DNA of 64,000 nucleotides from Skeletonema tropicum (GCA_037178625.1 CM074139.1:1302001-1366000); one strand, 5' to 3'. Counted from the stretch's first letter, positions 21,128 to 31,535 are shown. Translations and numbers: made by a program. The notes: generated by a model not told the origin, from the letters alone.

Positions 21128-22831
21128 GGCAGCTAGTTTGTGCTGGTGGAGACCCCTAGGACATAAGGTACCTATTCCTTCAGTAGGCTTATGTCTAGGG
21201 GTCTACATACGTACGATGGAATAAGTATCTTATGTCTAGGGGTTACGAGAAAGTCCTGAAAGGAGTTTTAAAATTGAGAGTTCCTTAAAACTCATCCACC
21301 AGTCAGAGAAGCCACGGCTCCACTGCGCACTTACTGCGCTGGTTTCATTTCAAATTTCAAATTTCAAGAGAACCTACTATGGTACTTCACGTCGGCACCG
21401 GCCCTTTCACTTGCAATAATTGCATACATAATACCATTTGAGATTCGGTACCTCTACATATTAAATCATCACCATGGCAAGAGGGGGAGGAAGACCCGTG
21501 GGTGTCAAGAACGGCTACAAAGCCAAACGCAAGCAGACTTCGTCTCAAAAGAAAAAACAAGCAGAACGCTGCGCAGAGACGAAACAAAAGAATAAAAAGA
21601 AGAAGGAACAGCAAAAGGCAGCTGTCGAGAGAGCTGCACGGATGAATTTCTTTGCCCCGCGAACGAATCGATCATCTGGTGATTCTACTGCTGCTCCCAT
21701 CAATAATGATACGACAACAACTGCTGCCGCTGCTGCCGTGAACACGTCGGCCGATGACAGAGCTGATGCTGCCGCTGAAGAGAATTCAACCACAACAGCG
21801 GTCACAGCTGTCGACAACAATTCCGCCACTCCTGACTACGACGTTGTTACTATCAATAATCCGGAAATAAACAATGTCATTGATCCTGCCAACGCAATTG
21901 CAGAGCTGGACTACAGCGAAGAAGAAGCAACAAAGAAGCATTCAGACGACTTTGAAGATGATACTATTCCAGGCATCCAGCAACGGTACGTGGCAGCCGT
22001 CCAAAAACGAGTGCAAATTGAGGTGAGCAAAGATAACAAAAATATCAACAACAAATGGTTATTACGTCATCTGCAGCAGAACGATTGGTGGCTTCGAAAG
22101 GAATGGTACACGTGGTTTATTAAAAAGTACAATGCAAGTGTAGAGAAAAAAGAAGACAAACTTGATGAAGAGTATAGAGCTTACTACAGGGATGTGCACG
22201 TTTGGCTACCTGATGTAAGATGGGAAACTACTGATAAGAGGTATATGCCACATTGCCCGAACTGTAAAACAAACGCTAGAGTTGGTCCCCACTGCTTCCG
22301 TGACAACCATGCCGGCCGTGTTATTGTTGGCCAAACGGAGACATACTACACAGTGAGCATTCTGCGTCGACTCTTACGTGACTCTCATTCCATATACTGC
22401 CTGCCACATTTGTAATGCGCTACATTCTCACGGGAATAATTATTATTCTGCTGTGTCTATTTATTAATTGAATAATTGAAGGAGACATTCCACACTTGAT
22501 GTGGATAGAGTTATTTACATCACATCATGTGAGGCCATCACGGTACTTTTTCTAAATGAATCATGCCTCTTGATGTATTATTATTCTACACGCAGACGTA
22601 CATTATCTTCTTCGACAAAAATATTATCATCGACGGTCCATGGGATAAGTTCTCTGGCGGCGAACCTTACATCGACAACAGCATACTACAGTAATGACTA
22701 CTACTAGACTGCTACTACGGATCTTTTGACTTTTTGACATGGTCGAGCGAGATCTTTCTTTTTCTCTTCTCTTTTTCCCCTCTTCTCCCTCCTTTTCCTT
22801 AAAACTCATCCACCAGCACCACCTCGATGCC
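21128..22831. mobile_element. TIR DNA transposon, copy 1 (1704 bp)
   Basis: Ends are imperfect 23-base inverted repeats: 21128-21150 starts GGCAGC and ends GTGCTGGTGGA; 22809-22831 is its complement, ending GATGCC. Inside are a left hairpin-rich leader (21150-21303) and one gene at 21474. An internal CCTTAAAACTCATCCACCAG (21284-21303) repeats the sequence next to the right end. The 8-bp target duplication and 23-base TIRs fit several cut-and-paste superfamilies; I cannot choose one. The encoded protein looks like an N-terminal part of a transposase only, so the element may be non-autonomous. Confidence 0.88.
21474..22415 (+). CDS. Transposon-encoded basic protein with CPNC zinc motif, copy 1
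   Basis: 313 residues. The ATG lies in CACCATGG. The start MARGGGRPVGVKNGYKAKRK resembles an AT-hook (GRP core) followed by a Lys/Gln-rich helix, a Thr/Ala-rich linker, an acidic stretch and a Trp/Tyr-rich region (WWLRKEWYTWF). The C-terminal HCPNCKTNARVG begins what looks like a zinc-binding module of the kind found ahead of transposase or DUF domains. It ends soon after at a stop, with only one Cys pair in frame; another frame downstream contains ACHIC. DNA binding is inferred. It may be truncated or regulatory. Identical to the copy at 23184. Confidence 0.7.
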   Translation: MARGGGRPVGVKNGYKAKRKQTSSQKKKQAERCAETKQKNKKKKEQQKAAVERAARMNFFAPRTNRSSGDSTAAPINNDTTTTAAAAAVNTSADDRADAAAEENSTTTAVTAVDNNSATPDYDVVTINNPEINNVIDPANAIAELDYSEEEATKKHSDDFEDDTIPGIQQRYVAAVQKRVQIEVSKDNKNINNKWLLRHLQQNDWWLRKEWYTWFIKKYNASVEKKEDKLDEEYRAYYRDVHVWLPDVRWETTDKRYMPHCPNCKTNARVGPHCFRDNHAGRVIVGQTETYYTVSILRRLLRDSHSIYCLPHL

Positions 22832-22837
22832 CGTAGG
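22832..22837. other. Six-base linker between tandem transposon copies
   Basis: CGTAGG separates the right TIR of copy 1 from the left TIR of copy 2. It equals the last six bases of the eight-base target duplication GGCGTAGG. Confidence 0.9.
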
Positions 22838-24541
22838 GGCAGCTAGTTTGTGCTGGTGGAGACCCCTAGGACATAAGGTACCTATTCCTTCAGTAGGCTT
22901 ATGTCTAGGGGTCTACATACGTACGATGGAATAAGTATCTTATGTCTAGGGGTTACGAGAAAGTCCTGAAAGGAGTTTTAAAATTGAGAGTTCCTTAAAA
23001 CTCATCCACCAGTCAGAGAAGCCACGGCTCCACTGCGCACTTACTGCGCTGGTTTCATTTCAAATTTCAAATTTCAAGAGAACCTACTATGGTACTTCAC
23101 GTCGGCACCGGCCCTTTCACTTGCAATAATTGCATACATAATACCATTTGAGATTCGGTACCTCTACATATTAAATCATCACCATGGCAAGAGGGGGAGG
23201 AAGACCCGTGGGTGTCAAGAACGGCTACAAAGCCAAACGCAAGCAGACTTCGTCTCAAAAGAAAAAACAAGCAGAACGCTGCGCAGAGACGAAACAAAAG
23301 AATAAAAAGAAGAAGGAACAGCAAAAGGCAGCTGTCGAGAGAGCTGCACGGATGAATTTCTTTGCCCCGCGAACGAATCGATCATCTGGTGATTCTACTG
23401 CTGCTCCCATCAATAATGATACGACAACAACTGCTGCCGCTGCTGCCGTGAACACGTCGGCCGATGACAGAGCTGATGCTGCCGCTGAAGAGAATTCAAC
23501 CACAACAGCGGTCACAGCTGTCGACAACAATTCCGCCACTCCTGACTACGACGTTGTTACTATCAATAATCCGGAAATAAACAATGTCATTGATCCTGCC
23601 AACGCAATTGCAGAGCTGGACTACAGCGAAGAAGAAGCAACAAAGAAGCATTCAGACGACTTTGAAGATGATACTATTCCAGGCATCCAGCAACGGTACG
23701 TGGCAGCCGTCCAAAAACGAGTGCAAATTGAGGTGAGCAAAGATAACAAAAATATCAACAACAAATGGTTATTACGTCATCTGCAGCAGAACGATTGGTG
23801 GCTTCGAAAGGAATGGTACACGTGGTTTATTAAAAAGTACAATGCAAGTGTAGAGAAAAAAGAAGACAAACTTGATGAAGAGTATAGAGCTTACTACAGG
23901 GATGTGCACGTTTGGCTACCTGATGTAAGATGGGAAACTACTGATAAGAGGTATATGCCACATTGCCCGAACTGTAAAACAAACGCTAGAGTTGGTCCCC
24001 ACTGCTTCCGTGACAACCATGCCGGCCGTGTTATTGTTGGCCAAACGGAGACATACTACACAGTGAGCATTCTGCGTCGACTCTTACGTGACTCTCATTC
24101 CATATACTGCCTGCCACATTTGTAATGCGCTACATTCTCACGGGAATAATTATTATTCTGCTGTGTCTATTTATTAATTGAATAATTGAAGGAGACATTC
24201 CACACTTGATGTGGATAGAGTTATTTACATCACATCATGTGAGGCCATCACGGTACTTTTTCTAAATGAATCATGCCTCTTGATGTATTATTATTCTACA
24301 CGCAGACGTACATTATCTTCTTCGACAAAAATATTATCATCGACGGTCCATGGGATAAGTTCTCTGGCGGCGAACCTTACATCGACAACAGCATACTACA
24401 GTAATGACTACTACTAGACTGCTACTACGGATCTTTTGACTTTTTGACATGGTCGAGCGAGATCTTTCTTTTTCTCTTCTCTTTTTCCCCTCTTCTCCCT
24501 CCTTTTCCTTAAAACTCATCCACCAGCACCACCTCGATGCC
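22838..24541. mobile_element. TIR DNA transposon, copy 2 (1704 bp)
   Basis: Appears identical to copy 1 base for base as far as I can read, in direct orientation, period 1710. Same TIRs (22838-22860 and 24519-24541), leader and gene. Identity implies either a very recent duplication or an assembly-level duplication. Confidence 0.88.
23184..24125 (+). CDS. Transposon-encoded basic protein with CPNC zinc motif, copy 2
   Basis: The translation is identical to that of copy 1 over all 313 residues. See the entry at 21474 for domains and doubts. Confidence 0.7.
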   Translation: MARGGGRPVGVKNGYKAKRKQTSSQKKKQAERCAETKQKNKKKKEQQKAAVERAARMNFFAPRTNRSSGDSTAAPINNDTTTTAAAAAVNTSADDRADAAAEENSTTTAVTAVDNNSATPDYDVVTINNPEINNVIDPANAIAELDYSEEEATKKHSDDFEDDTIPGIQQRYVAAVQKRVQIEVSKDNKNINNKWLLRHLQQNDWWLRKEWYTWFIKKYNASVEKKEDKLDEEYRAYYRDVHVWLPDVRWETTDKRYMPHCPNCKTNARVGPHCFRDNHAGRVIVGQTETYYTVSILRRLLRDSHSIYCLPHL

Positions 24542-24549
24542 GGCGTAGG
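24542..24549. repeat. Target-site duplication, right
   Basis: GGCGTAGG, exact match to 21120-21127, directly after the right TIR of copy 2. Confidence 0.85.
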
Positions 24550-24780
24550 CGCTTCGTAATTTTGTATCACCGGCTGTGCTGTGGTACTCTTATTATCACA
24601 ACAATGCCCATGTCAGTCAGTGGAGTCTTATGGAGGGGGAGAGGCTTTCTCGTTGTCAACCGCTTGTCGCAAATACGAGAAATCGAGGATCTTTTGTCTC
24701 CTTCCTCCTGCCTCTTCACGTCATAAACCCAAGCTACAAGGAACACTCAATCGACTGCGTAGAGAGCCAACAGATTCACC

Positions 24781-25111
24781 ATGCCAGCAAGATCGAAACT
24801 GTCGAAGCTCATGGATGACACCTCGGTTGCATAATGTCGAGGCAAATGCTGTGGACAAAGAGTTTTGCGACTTGCTGACTGTCGCACAGAAGTGTGTGGA
24901 GCTTTACCGTCCTCTGCCAAGGATTACTACATTTAATGACGCTGCTGCTGCGTTCTGGCTGCACGGCTTCCACCTGACTTCTTTAAATATCATCATCATT
25001 GGGATCTTGCCTCCTGCCACCCTAAAACACCTGGCGAATGGGATCTTGCTGGAGAATTCGAAAGCTCTGCATGATAAACTTCACGAAACGCTGGGGGAAT
25101 TAAGAGCGTGA
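24781..25111 (+). CDS. Possible small gene with one frame break
   Basis: A CACCATG context opens a frame (MPARSKLSKLMDDTSVA) that stops at once. One extra base near 24831 would join it to a frame running to 25111 for about 109 residues in total. No family recognised. The 3' part (25023-25074) is shared with the 3' end of the TTL fusion gene but read in a different frame. It may instead be a pseudogene or chance frame. Confidence 0.3.
25023..25074 (+). repeat. 52-bp copy of the TTL gene 3' end
   Basis: Matches 19182-19233 with a single mismatch, covering the last 17 codons of the isochorismatase-TTL gene up to and including its TGA. The sequences around it differ. The transposon pair lies between the two copies. 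Confidence 0.9.
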
Positions 25112-25302
25112 AACTATGTTTCAAAGTGTACAGTTCAGGCATGTTTACTGCTCTTTACTTCTCTACTTGTCAATAGAAAGTCTCCTTACTCGGTGACCTC
25201 ATCAAGTCGTATAAACTAGATAATTAATGTTTAGATCATTAATACAAACATGAATTTATTCACGTACTAATACCGTAAAATTTACACTTCTTGTGATCAA
25301 CA

Positions 25303-26437
25303 CTACTCATCTTCGGGTTTTCGAATATCCTTCGAAAAGTAAAACTTGATGGCAGCAGGCTCAAATTGATAAGAATGTTTGTAGAAATTATCGTCACCGC
25401 TAAACCATGTGATATTGGAATACATGTCATAATCCTCGATGTAATCCTTCAGATCAGCACGAACTTTGTCTTCGCCATCTTTCTTATGCCCCACGCTACC
25501 AATACGTGTTTCGTTATTGGCAAATGGGGTTGCAGATGCAGCTAATGCCAAATCCCAGCCATAGTAAATTACATATATCTTTCCAATCGGCTTGTCAGAT
25601 TCATCAACTTTCAACATCTTGAAAAAGTTGGATGCCTTTTGCTTCTTCTGGCCATAAAGACCTTGCATCTTCTTCTTATCAAACCATCTATCATCATATT
25701 CATATGGATTTTCCCAGAATATGTCATGAGGGAGATCCTGCAAAGAAAATGATGAGCATGGACATGGAACCTTGTGAGCAAGTTGTAGGCATGACGAATA
25801 TAGTGTATGAGAGAAGATGACATAAACTTACAGCTGCCGCAAGGAAGATGTTCTCAAACTCGACATCGGGTGCTTCATCAATCACCTTCCCTTCCTCATC
25901 TTTGACGCCACAAGCACCATTGAACACAACATGATTACCCATACTGTGCATTAGAACGGATTTACGAGGGAAGAGATCGTTCGGAATCGCATCCACCATG
26001 GCTTTCAGTTCCTTTCCAGCTCTCTGGGAAAGAACTTCTTGGTCTTTAGCGTAATCACCATCCTCATTACAGGGCCAAAGAACAGGAACGGGGTAATACT
26101 TTAGACCTGCATCGGTGAAGCGCTGCCATTTATCTGATATATTGCTCATGGCACCCGCGGGCTGGACGTTGAAGCCATGCACCACAAATAGCGGAGATGT
26201 GTCCTCATTCGTCATGTTGAGTTTAGGGAACAGCTCAACATGTCTGGCTGCTCTCTCGGGAGATACATACTTCGCTTTGAACTTTCCACTTTCGTACTCC
26301 TTTACCTTCATCAGGAAGACAGCCTTACCGCCACTACTAGATTCGGTGAATTCTACCTCATCGCCGTGTTCGGGGTTTGAAGGTGTGATCCCGAGAGTAG
26401 CAAGGACCAATCCTTTGTATTCTGTTAGCTTTGTCAT
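25303..26437 (-). CDS. DUF900-type alpha/beta hydrolase
   Basis: Exons 26437-25832 and 25737-25303, intron 94 bases (GTAAGT...TTGCAG), 346 residues. LFVVHGFNVQPAG is the oxyanion-side HGF motif and LMHSMGNHVV contains the nucleophile serine (HSMGN). This is the pattern of DUF900/COG4782 esterase-like hydrolases. The acid and histidine are not certain from sequence alone; a DxxFxxN-like segment (DLPHDIFWEN) and HSYQFEP lie in exon 2 as expected. The substrate is unknown. No leader, so probably cytosolic. Confidence 0.78.
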
Positions 26438-27121
26438 GTTGCTGTTTTGTTGTTCTTGCCTGTTATTATTTATGATCCTCCCCAGCCCATCCTACACAAG
26501 CTACACAAGATAGTATCTTGGTCTTGCTTTGCCTCTTGCTTCTTGTTCTTGTTCGTGCTTGTATCCTACTATTCCTACGTGTTCCCACGTAAAAATAGTT
26601 TCTTCTTCAAATTTTTGAGTGAAAGGAGATCCTTAGGTGTTCGGGTTCCCGTGGTGTTCGTATTAAATGTCAGTGCTGGTGGCCTTTAGGTGTTTTCTTG
26701 AGTGCGATAGATTTTAACTACCTCTCTCAGGCTGATTTATCGCTTCGAATGTTCTTCAGTGTCAATACAGTATTGTCTTTATGTATGCTTATGCTAAACA
26801 TTCTTGTCGTCTCTTTCACACTTCTTCTATTTCTATGGATTTGGGTCTACCTGTTTAGGCAAGCCTTCAATAACAGCAGTGATAGACAATCTTCGTCTTC
26901 TCTTTTTGCCCCTGTTGCAATCTATTGTTATTGCATTCCCAAGAGACCTGTGGTTTGATTCCTATTCGAGATCCATGTATCTAATTACCTTTCGTAGAGA
27001 CCAACATTACCCCAAGTCACAGAAAGACATCTCAAGCGCATTATGGGAGGAGAGGGTGTCGATTCAGCCATGTCTCTTTCTCAACCGCGATCAAATCTGA
27101 GCATATAACATCATAGCTAGA
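26438..27121. other. Divergent/intergenic region
   Basis: No gene supported. A frame at 26698-26958 is hydrophobic but opens with TTG and has no homologous look. Confidence 0.6.
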
Positions 27122-30100
27122 TTAGCGTTGGCTTGATCTCCTTCTTCCTGTTCTCCCCCCTCTTCTTGTGTGGTGCCTGTGTTGCATAGCCGAGATATTC
27201 TGATTTTCGCCAGTAGAGCTGTACGAGCCTTCTTTAATCGACGTGGATGAAGGGTCAGGCGGCCAGTCGTAAAATCTATTGTACCGGAATGGAACTGATG
27301 GTACAATTACTTCTCGATGCCTTCCATCTGGTTTCATTTGGACATTATTTCTAAACAGAAGTGGGGACTCTGCCAAATCGTGACAACTGTCCAATGACTT
27401 TAAAGTTGATTTTTTCATTGATTTCTTCCTTTGTTGCCTTGCAATCCGCTTCGCTTCGAACCAATCCACCAAGAAATAGTTCTGTGGCCCAAGACCTACG
27501 AGGCCAAGACTCCCAAACAAATATCTCCACGGGAAGACAAGCAACACTACCATGAGGCAAAAGACAATGAGTGTCGTCCAAAATGATAAAAATGGATCCT
27601 TCCACATGACAACGTTGAACGCAGCTCGAAACGCAGAGATCTCAATATCAATAAGCTTGAGGAACGCTGCCAAGATTGGGAACATCTTCTTTGCAACTGG
27701 ATTGTTGGTAGTGTTGATGTGAAGCAATTTCTCAGCTTCGGCTCTATCGTCGACCACGAACACTCTATCATCGAAGAGATGCAGGGATGCTCTAGATGCC
27801 TTTGCGTGCATCTTTTCAATTTGGCTTATAATCGTGCTTGACGATTTCTTCTTTACCTTCATATCCTGTTCTGGAAGCACAGGCATTTTGATAGAGTTTC
27901 GTTGCGTAGAAGTAGATGATACCTCATCTCTAGACATCTTCAAATTAGCGACATTGGAGTAGCAGTCAATAGATAGCCTTTTACCAAATAAGCTATCTTC
28001 TGAGAATTTCTGATCTACTTCGCTACCTATACTGAGACCACTTGAACTTACTCTGCGTCCGGCCTGTTTTGATTGCAGCATAGTAATACCAAGTCCCTTC
28101 TTCACTTTCGTGAGGGGTTGTCTGAGATCATCTCCGCTTCCATTATTAAAGCTCCACTCATCTTCGTCGCTGTTACTATCATCTTCACGATCCCAATCTG
28201 TATCTTCTTGATCCCAATCAAGTACAGAATTCAATCCACCAGCCCTAACAATGGATTCGGAGACGGAATTTTTCGCCACCTCTTTTGCAGCATCCCACAA
28301 ACGTGATTTGGCCGCTTCATCAGAGGTTCTCTTTGGGTAGACCAAGCCAGAGGATAGGGGGAATTCAGAGTGGTGTTCGTTTTTCCAAGCTTTCTTCTTC
28401 TTGGCAGAGAAGTTTAACCCAAAGATATTGAGGAGAACTCTTTCCAGAAAAGGTCGATTAGTCATACGTTGAAGCTCTGATAATTGCACGTTGGAATCGT
28501 CTCTGTTGAAAAGTAGGACTCCAAGCATTCCTCCAATTGTCCGGTGACCGCAGAGAGATCCAACTGCAGAGCTGACATTGTACTTTACATAGTTGCGGAG
28601 TAAAGCGATGAAAAGAAGGCTCAAAATGAATGAAGGTACGTTGTCGATAGCGTTGTACACAACCATGTACATCCAAGCCCAAAAGATATACATGGAGAGC
28701 AAAGGATTTTTCCACGTTGCAACGTCTCTTGCAATTTTCTTTGCTTGGTAGAACATGAGCCTGTTAATGAGCGATGCTTCTCTTGACGTGGCATTTTTGA
28801 TGTGCGCGCTGTATTTGCCGGGGATATCCTCGCCATAGACAGTCAAGGCTACCGATGCGAAGGACTTAGCATCTGGACATGTTATCGTGGTGTTTGGCTC
28901 TAAAGGCGTATTTGAAATTCTTCTCATAATAACTGATGGAGATTTTGGGATGTACGAAAGAAGGGCCGCTCTCTCTCCTGCTGTCCAATGCAGCTCAAGT
29001 CTCAAACGCACACAGCCCAGCTTTTTCCTGTAGTAGGTCTTCGACGTGTGTCGTAATGGCAAAGTAATGTCATAGGAGAATCCAGATTGTAGCTGTGGTG
29101 TATCAATCACTACTCGTCCTATAAAATCATCACTTTCTGTCTCCCCATCGTAATCGAATACGCCTACATAAACTTGTGAATAGGCATTCTTCAGCGGCAA
29201 AATGCATGCTCTCCTACTAAGTGGAAGCCAAACTGGATTCAAATTATCGGGGATAACATCCGTCACAAATACCTTTGAGCCGCACACAATGTAGCAAAAC
29301 GCATCAGTGTTGGAGTATTTGTCCATTTTGGGCAGCCCCATGCATTGAAGAACTTCTACCCGAAGGCTTCCAATCTCATCTGCCTTGCTTTGTCGCAGAT
29401 CAACAAAATTCTTTGATCTCCTGGGAAGTTCTACTGCAAGCTCATCCTTCGTCATCCATGTGTAAGGATAGGCATGGAGAGGAAAGACTCGATATTCCGT
29501 CTCATTAATCGAACTTGTGCGTCGATTGCGTAAAGTTGCCACGCTTTTCGTCTTCTCCAGCACCCTCAATTGCGCTGCAACCTCCATTCGCCCTGCACTT
29601 CTCACCCTTGCATTGTTCTCGACGATTGCTTTTGCAGTATTTTGAAACTTGTTATCTGTGAGAATACGTCCCAATGATTGAGAGGCTTTCGCATAAACTG
29701 CCAACTCGTCCTTGTCGCAACAAAATTCAAACAACTGCACATTATTTGTCCTTGACCCAGTGTGGTATTTGGGGCTGGCTGACCCTCTGGATGCAAAACT
29801 CCCTTGTTCAGATGATGCTGAATCATCATCGCAGCATGGTCCGACGTTTGAGTCGTTGCCATCGTTGTCATCATCGCCTCCCAACCGCAACACTGTAGCG
29901 AATGTAACCTCCACCCCATCAACAATTGCTGTCATCTTCCTCATATTCTTTACTTTCTCCTTGTAAGACATAATCTTCACACGATCATCTGCTTTCGTCC
30001 CATCTCCCAAAGTATCAGGAGGGACAACAATCTGAAACGAATTATTCCGAAGGCCATTCACACTCTTGAACCGCCATGGAACACTCGCAGGAATAAACAG

Positions 30101-30817
30101 GTATGGCATCTCGGCTGGTTCCACAAAATCACTTGTGCTAGTGTACACTGCTACCTTTTCGATCTTTTTCTTGACCTTCTCTGCCACATCCAATTCATCA
30201 CTCCCGTGTGATTTCTCCCTGTGAAAGATGGAATCTCTCGATTCCCCTAACACGCTCGTAGAGATATTTTGACTGCGTAGGAAGATAGATTTCTCTCTCT
30301 GCAGTGTATTATTCCTAGATCTTCTTCGCTGGCCGTTCTCTGCAGTTGTTTCATTGGAATGTTTCTTAATGTACCGCATCGGCTTCTTAAAGATTTTGTA
30401 GAAATATAATGAGCCGCCATCACTTAAATTTATCACGAGGATGCCGTCACGTCGTCCGGCGATGATACGCAGCGGTTGTGTAATTGCACGGGGAATGGAT
30501 CTTGCATAGGATCCTCGGACCATGCCTACGCTTCCCTCTACATATTTTGCATTGAGATGAGAAGGGGGCTTGTCTTGAGGAACATTATCACTATCGTTAT
30601 CACTGTCGCTTTCATCTTCCCACTTGAGAATTGCAGTTTCGTCACCTGATGGTGGATCTCCGACTGTTACGGACTTCATCGAGGATATCGTCTCGTTGCC
30701 TCTCGAGCAACTTTCCAACTGATCACTTTGATACATGCCGAAAGCAGTATGGCATGATACGTCATCGTTTGGTATGTTACAATAGTACTGCATGATGTAC
30801 ATACAGAAGAGTTGCAT
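27122..30817 (-). CDS. Large C2-domain transmembrane protein (MCTP/tricalbin-like)
   Basis: One exon, 1231 residues from ATG 30817 (the frame is open upstream without ATG; later ATGs are possible). A C2 domain begins about residue 490 (SLRVEVLQCMGLPKMDKYSNTDAFCYIV ... NPVWLPL ... VGVFDYDGETESDDFIG), with aspartates suited to Ca2+ and lipid binding. Two hydrophobic clusters follow: YIFWAWMYMVVYNAIDN with FILSLLFIALL in the middle, and FLSFWTTLIVFCLMVVLLVF near the C-terminus, separated by an acidic low-complexity loop. This layout resembles proteins tethering the ER to other membranes. The N-terminal 480 residues contain a possible GRAM/PH-like part but I cannot assign it. Tethering is inference. 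Confidence 0.72.
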   Translation of the reverse strand: MQLFCMYIMQYYCNIPNDDVSCHTAFGMYQSDQLESCSRGNETISSMKSVTVGDPPSGDETAILKWEDESDSDNDSDNVPQDKPPSHLNAKYVEGSVGMVRGSYARSIPRAITQPLRIIAGRRDGILVINLSDGGSLYFYKIFKKPMRYIKKHSNETTAENGQRRRSRNNTLQREKSIFLRSQNISTSVLGESRDSIFHREKSHGSDELDVAEKVKKKIEKVAVYTSTSDFVEPAEMPYLFIPASVPWRFKSVNGLRNNSFQIVVPPDTLGDGTKADDRVKIMSYKEKVKNMRKMTAIVDGVEVTFATVLRLGGDDDNDGNDSNVGPCCDDDSASSEQGSFASRGSASPKYHTGSRTNNVQLFEFCCDKDELAVYAKASQSLGRILTDNKFQNTAKAIVENNARVRSAGRMEVAAQLRVLEKTKSVATLRNRRTSSINETEYRVFPLHAYPYTWMTKDELAVELPRRSKNFVDLRQSKADEIGSLRVEVLQCMGLPKMDKYSNTDAFCYIVCGSKVFVTDVIPDNLNPVWLPLSRRACILPLKNAYSQVYVGVFDYDGETESDDFIGRVVIDTPQLQSGFSYDITLPLRHTSKTYYRKKLGCVRLRLELHWTAGERAALLSYIPKSPSVIMRRISNTPLEPNTTITCPDAKSFASVALTVYGEDIPGKYSAHIKNATSREASLINRLMFYQAKKIARDVATWKNPLLSMYIFWAWMYMVVYNAIDNVPSFILSLLFIALLRNYVKYNVSSAVGSLCGHRTIGGMLGVLLFNRDDSNVQLSELQRMTNRPFLERVLLNIFGLNFSAKKKKAWKNEHHSEFPLSSGLVYPKRTSDEAAKSRLWDAAKEVAKNSVSESIVRAGGLNSVLDWDQEDTDWDREDDSNSDEDEWSFNNGSGDDLRQPLTKVKKGLGITMLQSKQAGRRVSSSGLSIGSEVDQKFSEDSLFGKRLSIDCYSNVANLKMSRDEVSSTSTQRNSIKMPVLPEQDMKVKKKSSSTIISQIEKMHAKASRASLHLFDDRVFVVDDRAEAEKLLHINTTNNPVAKKMFPILAAFLKLIDIEISAFRAAFNVVMWKDPFLSFWTTLIVFCLMVVLLVFPWRYLFGSLGLVGLGPQNYFLVDWFEAKRIARQQRKKSMKKSTLKSLDSCHDLAESPLLFRNNVQMKPDGRHREVIVPSVPFRYNRFYDWPPDPSSTSIKEGSYSSTGENQNISAMQHRHHTRRGGRTGRRRSSQR

Positions 30818-30904
30818 GCACTCAGCCAATTGTCAAGATAGGCCGCAAAGGCCAAAGGCCCTTCTCATGAGAACCGGAAGACGCCATCTCCATTTGTGTC
30901 AGTA

Positions 30905-30975
30905 TCCGGCACTCGCACTCGGCACTCAGTACTCGGCAGCACTCGGCAGCACTCGGCACTCAGCAGCACTCGGCG
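30905..30975. repeat. Minisatellite of CACTCGGCAG-type units
   Basis: Six to eight imperfect units of CACTCGGCA(G) just upstream of the C2 protein gene, possibly in its promoter. Confidence 0.85.
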
Positions 30976-31327
30976 AGATGGTGGCGCCATGCGCCATGCA
31001 ATGCGCCATGCATATGTAATTTAAATGCTTGTATGTATCCGTCCAGAGTTTAGCATGTTTGGGAGTTTTGTCACCTAAACAGCAAGGGCGGCTCAAACCC
31101 GCAGACAGCAATACTGTAATACTGTTTGCCACATCGCACTGCAACGTCAACTCCTAATCTTAGATATTATAGCATCAGTAGGTTTACTTCCCAGAGAAGT
31201 ATTATAAACAATTCCTCTCTCGCAGCAGTGATTAACTTACAATATTGTACAGACAGAAATGATGCAGCAGAGCTGTGAAGGATCGCTCATCAGCGCCAGC
31301 AGGACGAACTCTAATGCAAAACAAACG

Positions 31328-31535
31328 CCGCTGTGTAACGCAGTTTCGCCTGCTTTCAACAGCGCTACATGAGTAAAAGGTGTACTAACTCTTATTATCA
31401 TTGAAATTAAACAAGCAAAAGGAATGTAGGTTACCATTCCAGTCCTCTCTAATCAAAATAACGTCGCTGATGTGAACGTAGTTTTGCCTACTACTGTCAA
31501 CAGCGCTACATATATAGGAAGTAAAAGGTGCACTA
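31328..31535. repeat. Diverged direct repeat pair
   Basis: 31328-31387 and 31465-31535 share CAACAGCGCTACAT and AGTAAAAGGTG with related flanks (CGCTG...AACGCAGTTTCGCCT / AACGTAGTTTTGCCT). No coding capacity. Origin unknown. Confidence 0.7.

Noticed and set aside
24604..24723. Short plus-strand frame from ATG 24604
   Set aside because: It stops after about 39 codons and has no supporting feature.
26698..26958. Hydrophobic 86-residue plus-strand frame
   Set aside because: Opens with TTG, has no neighbours or homologous look, and lies in A/T-rich intergenic DNA.
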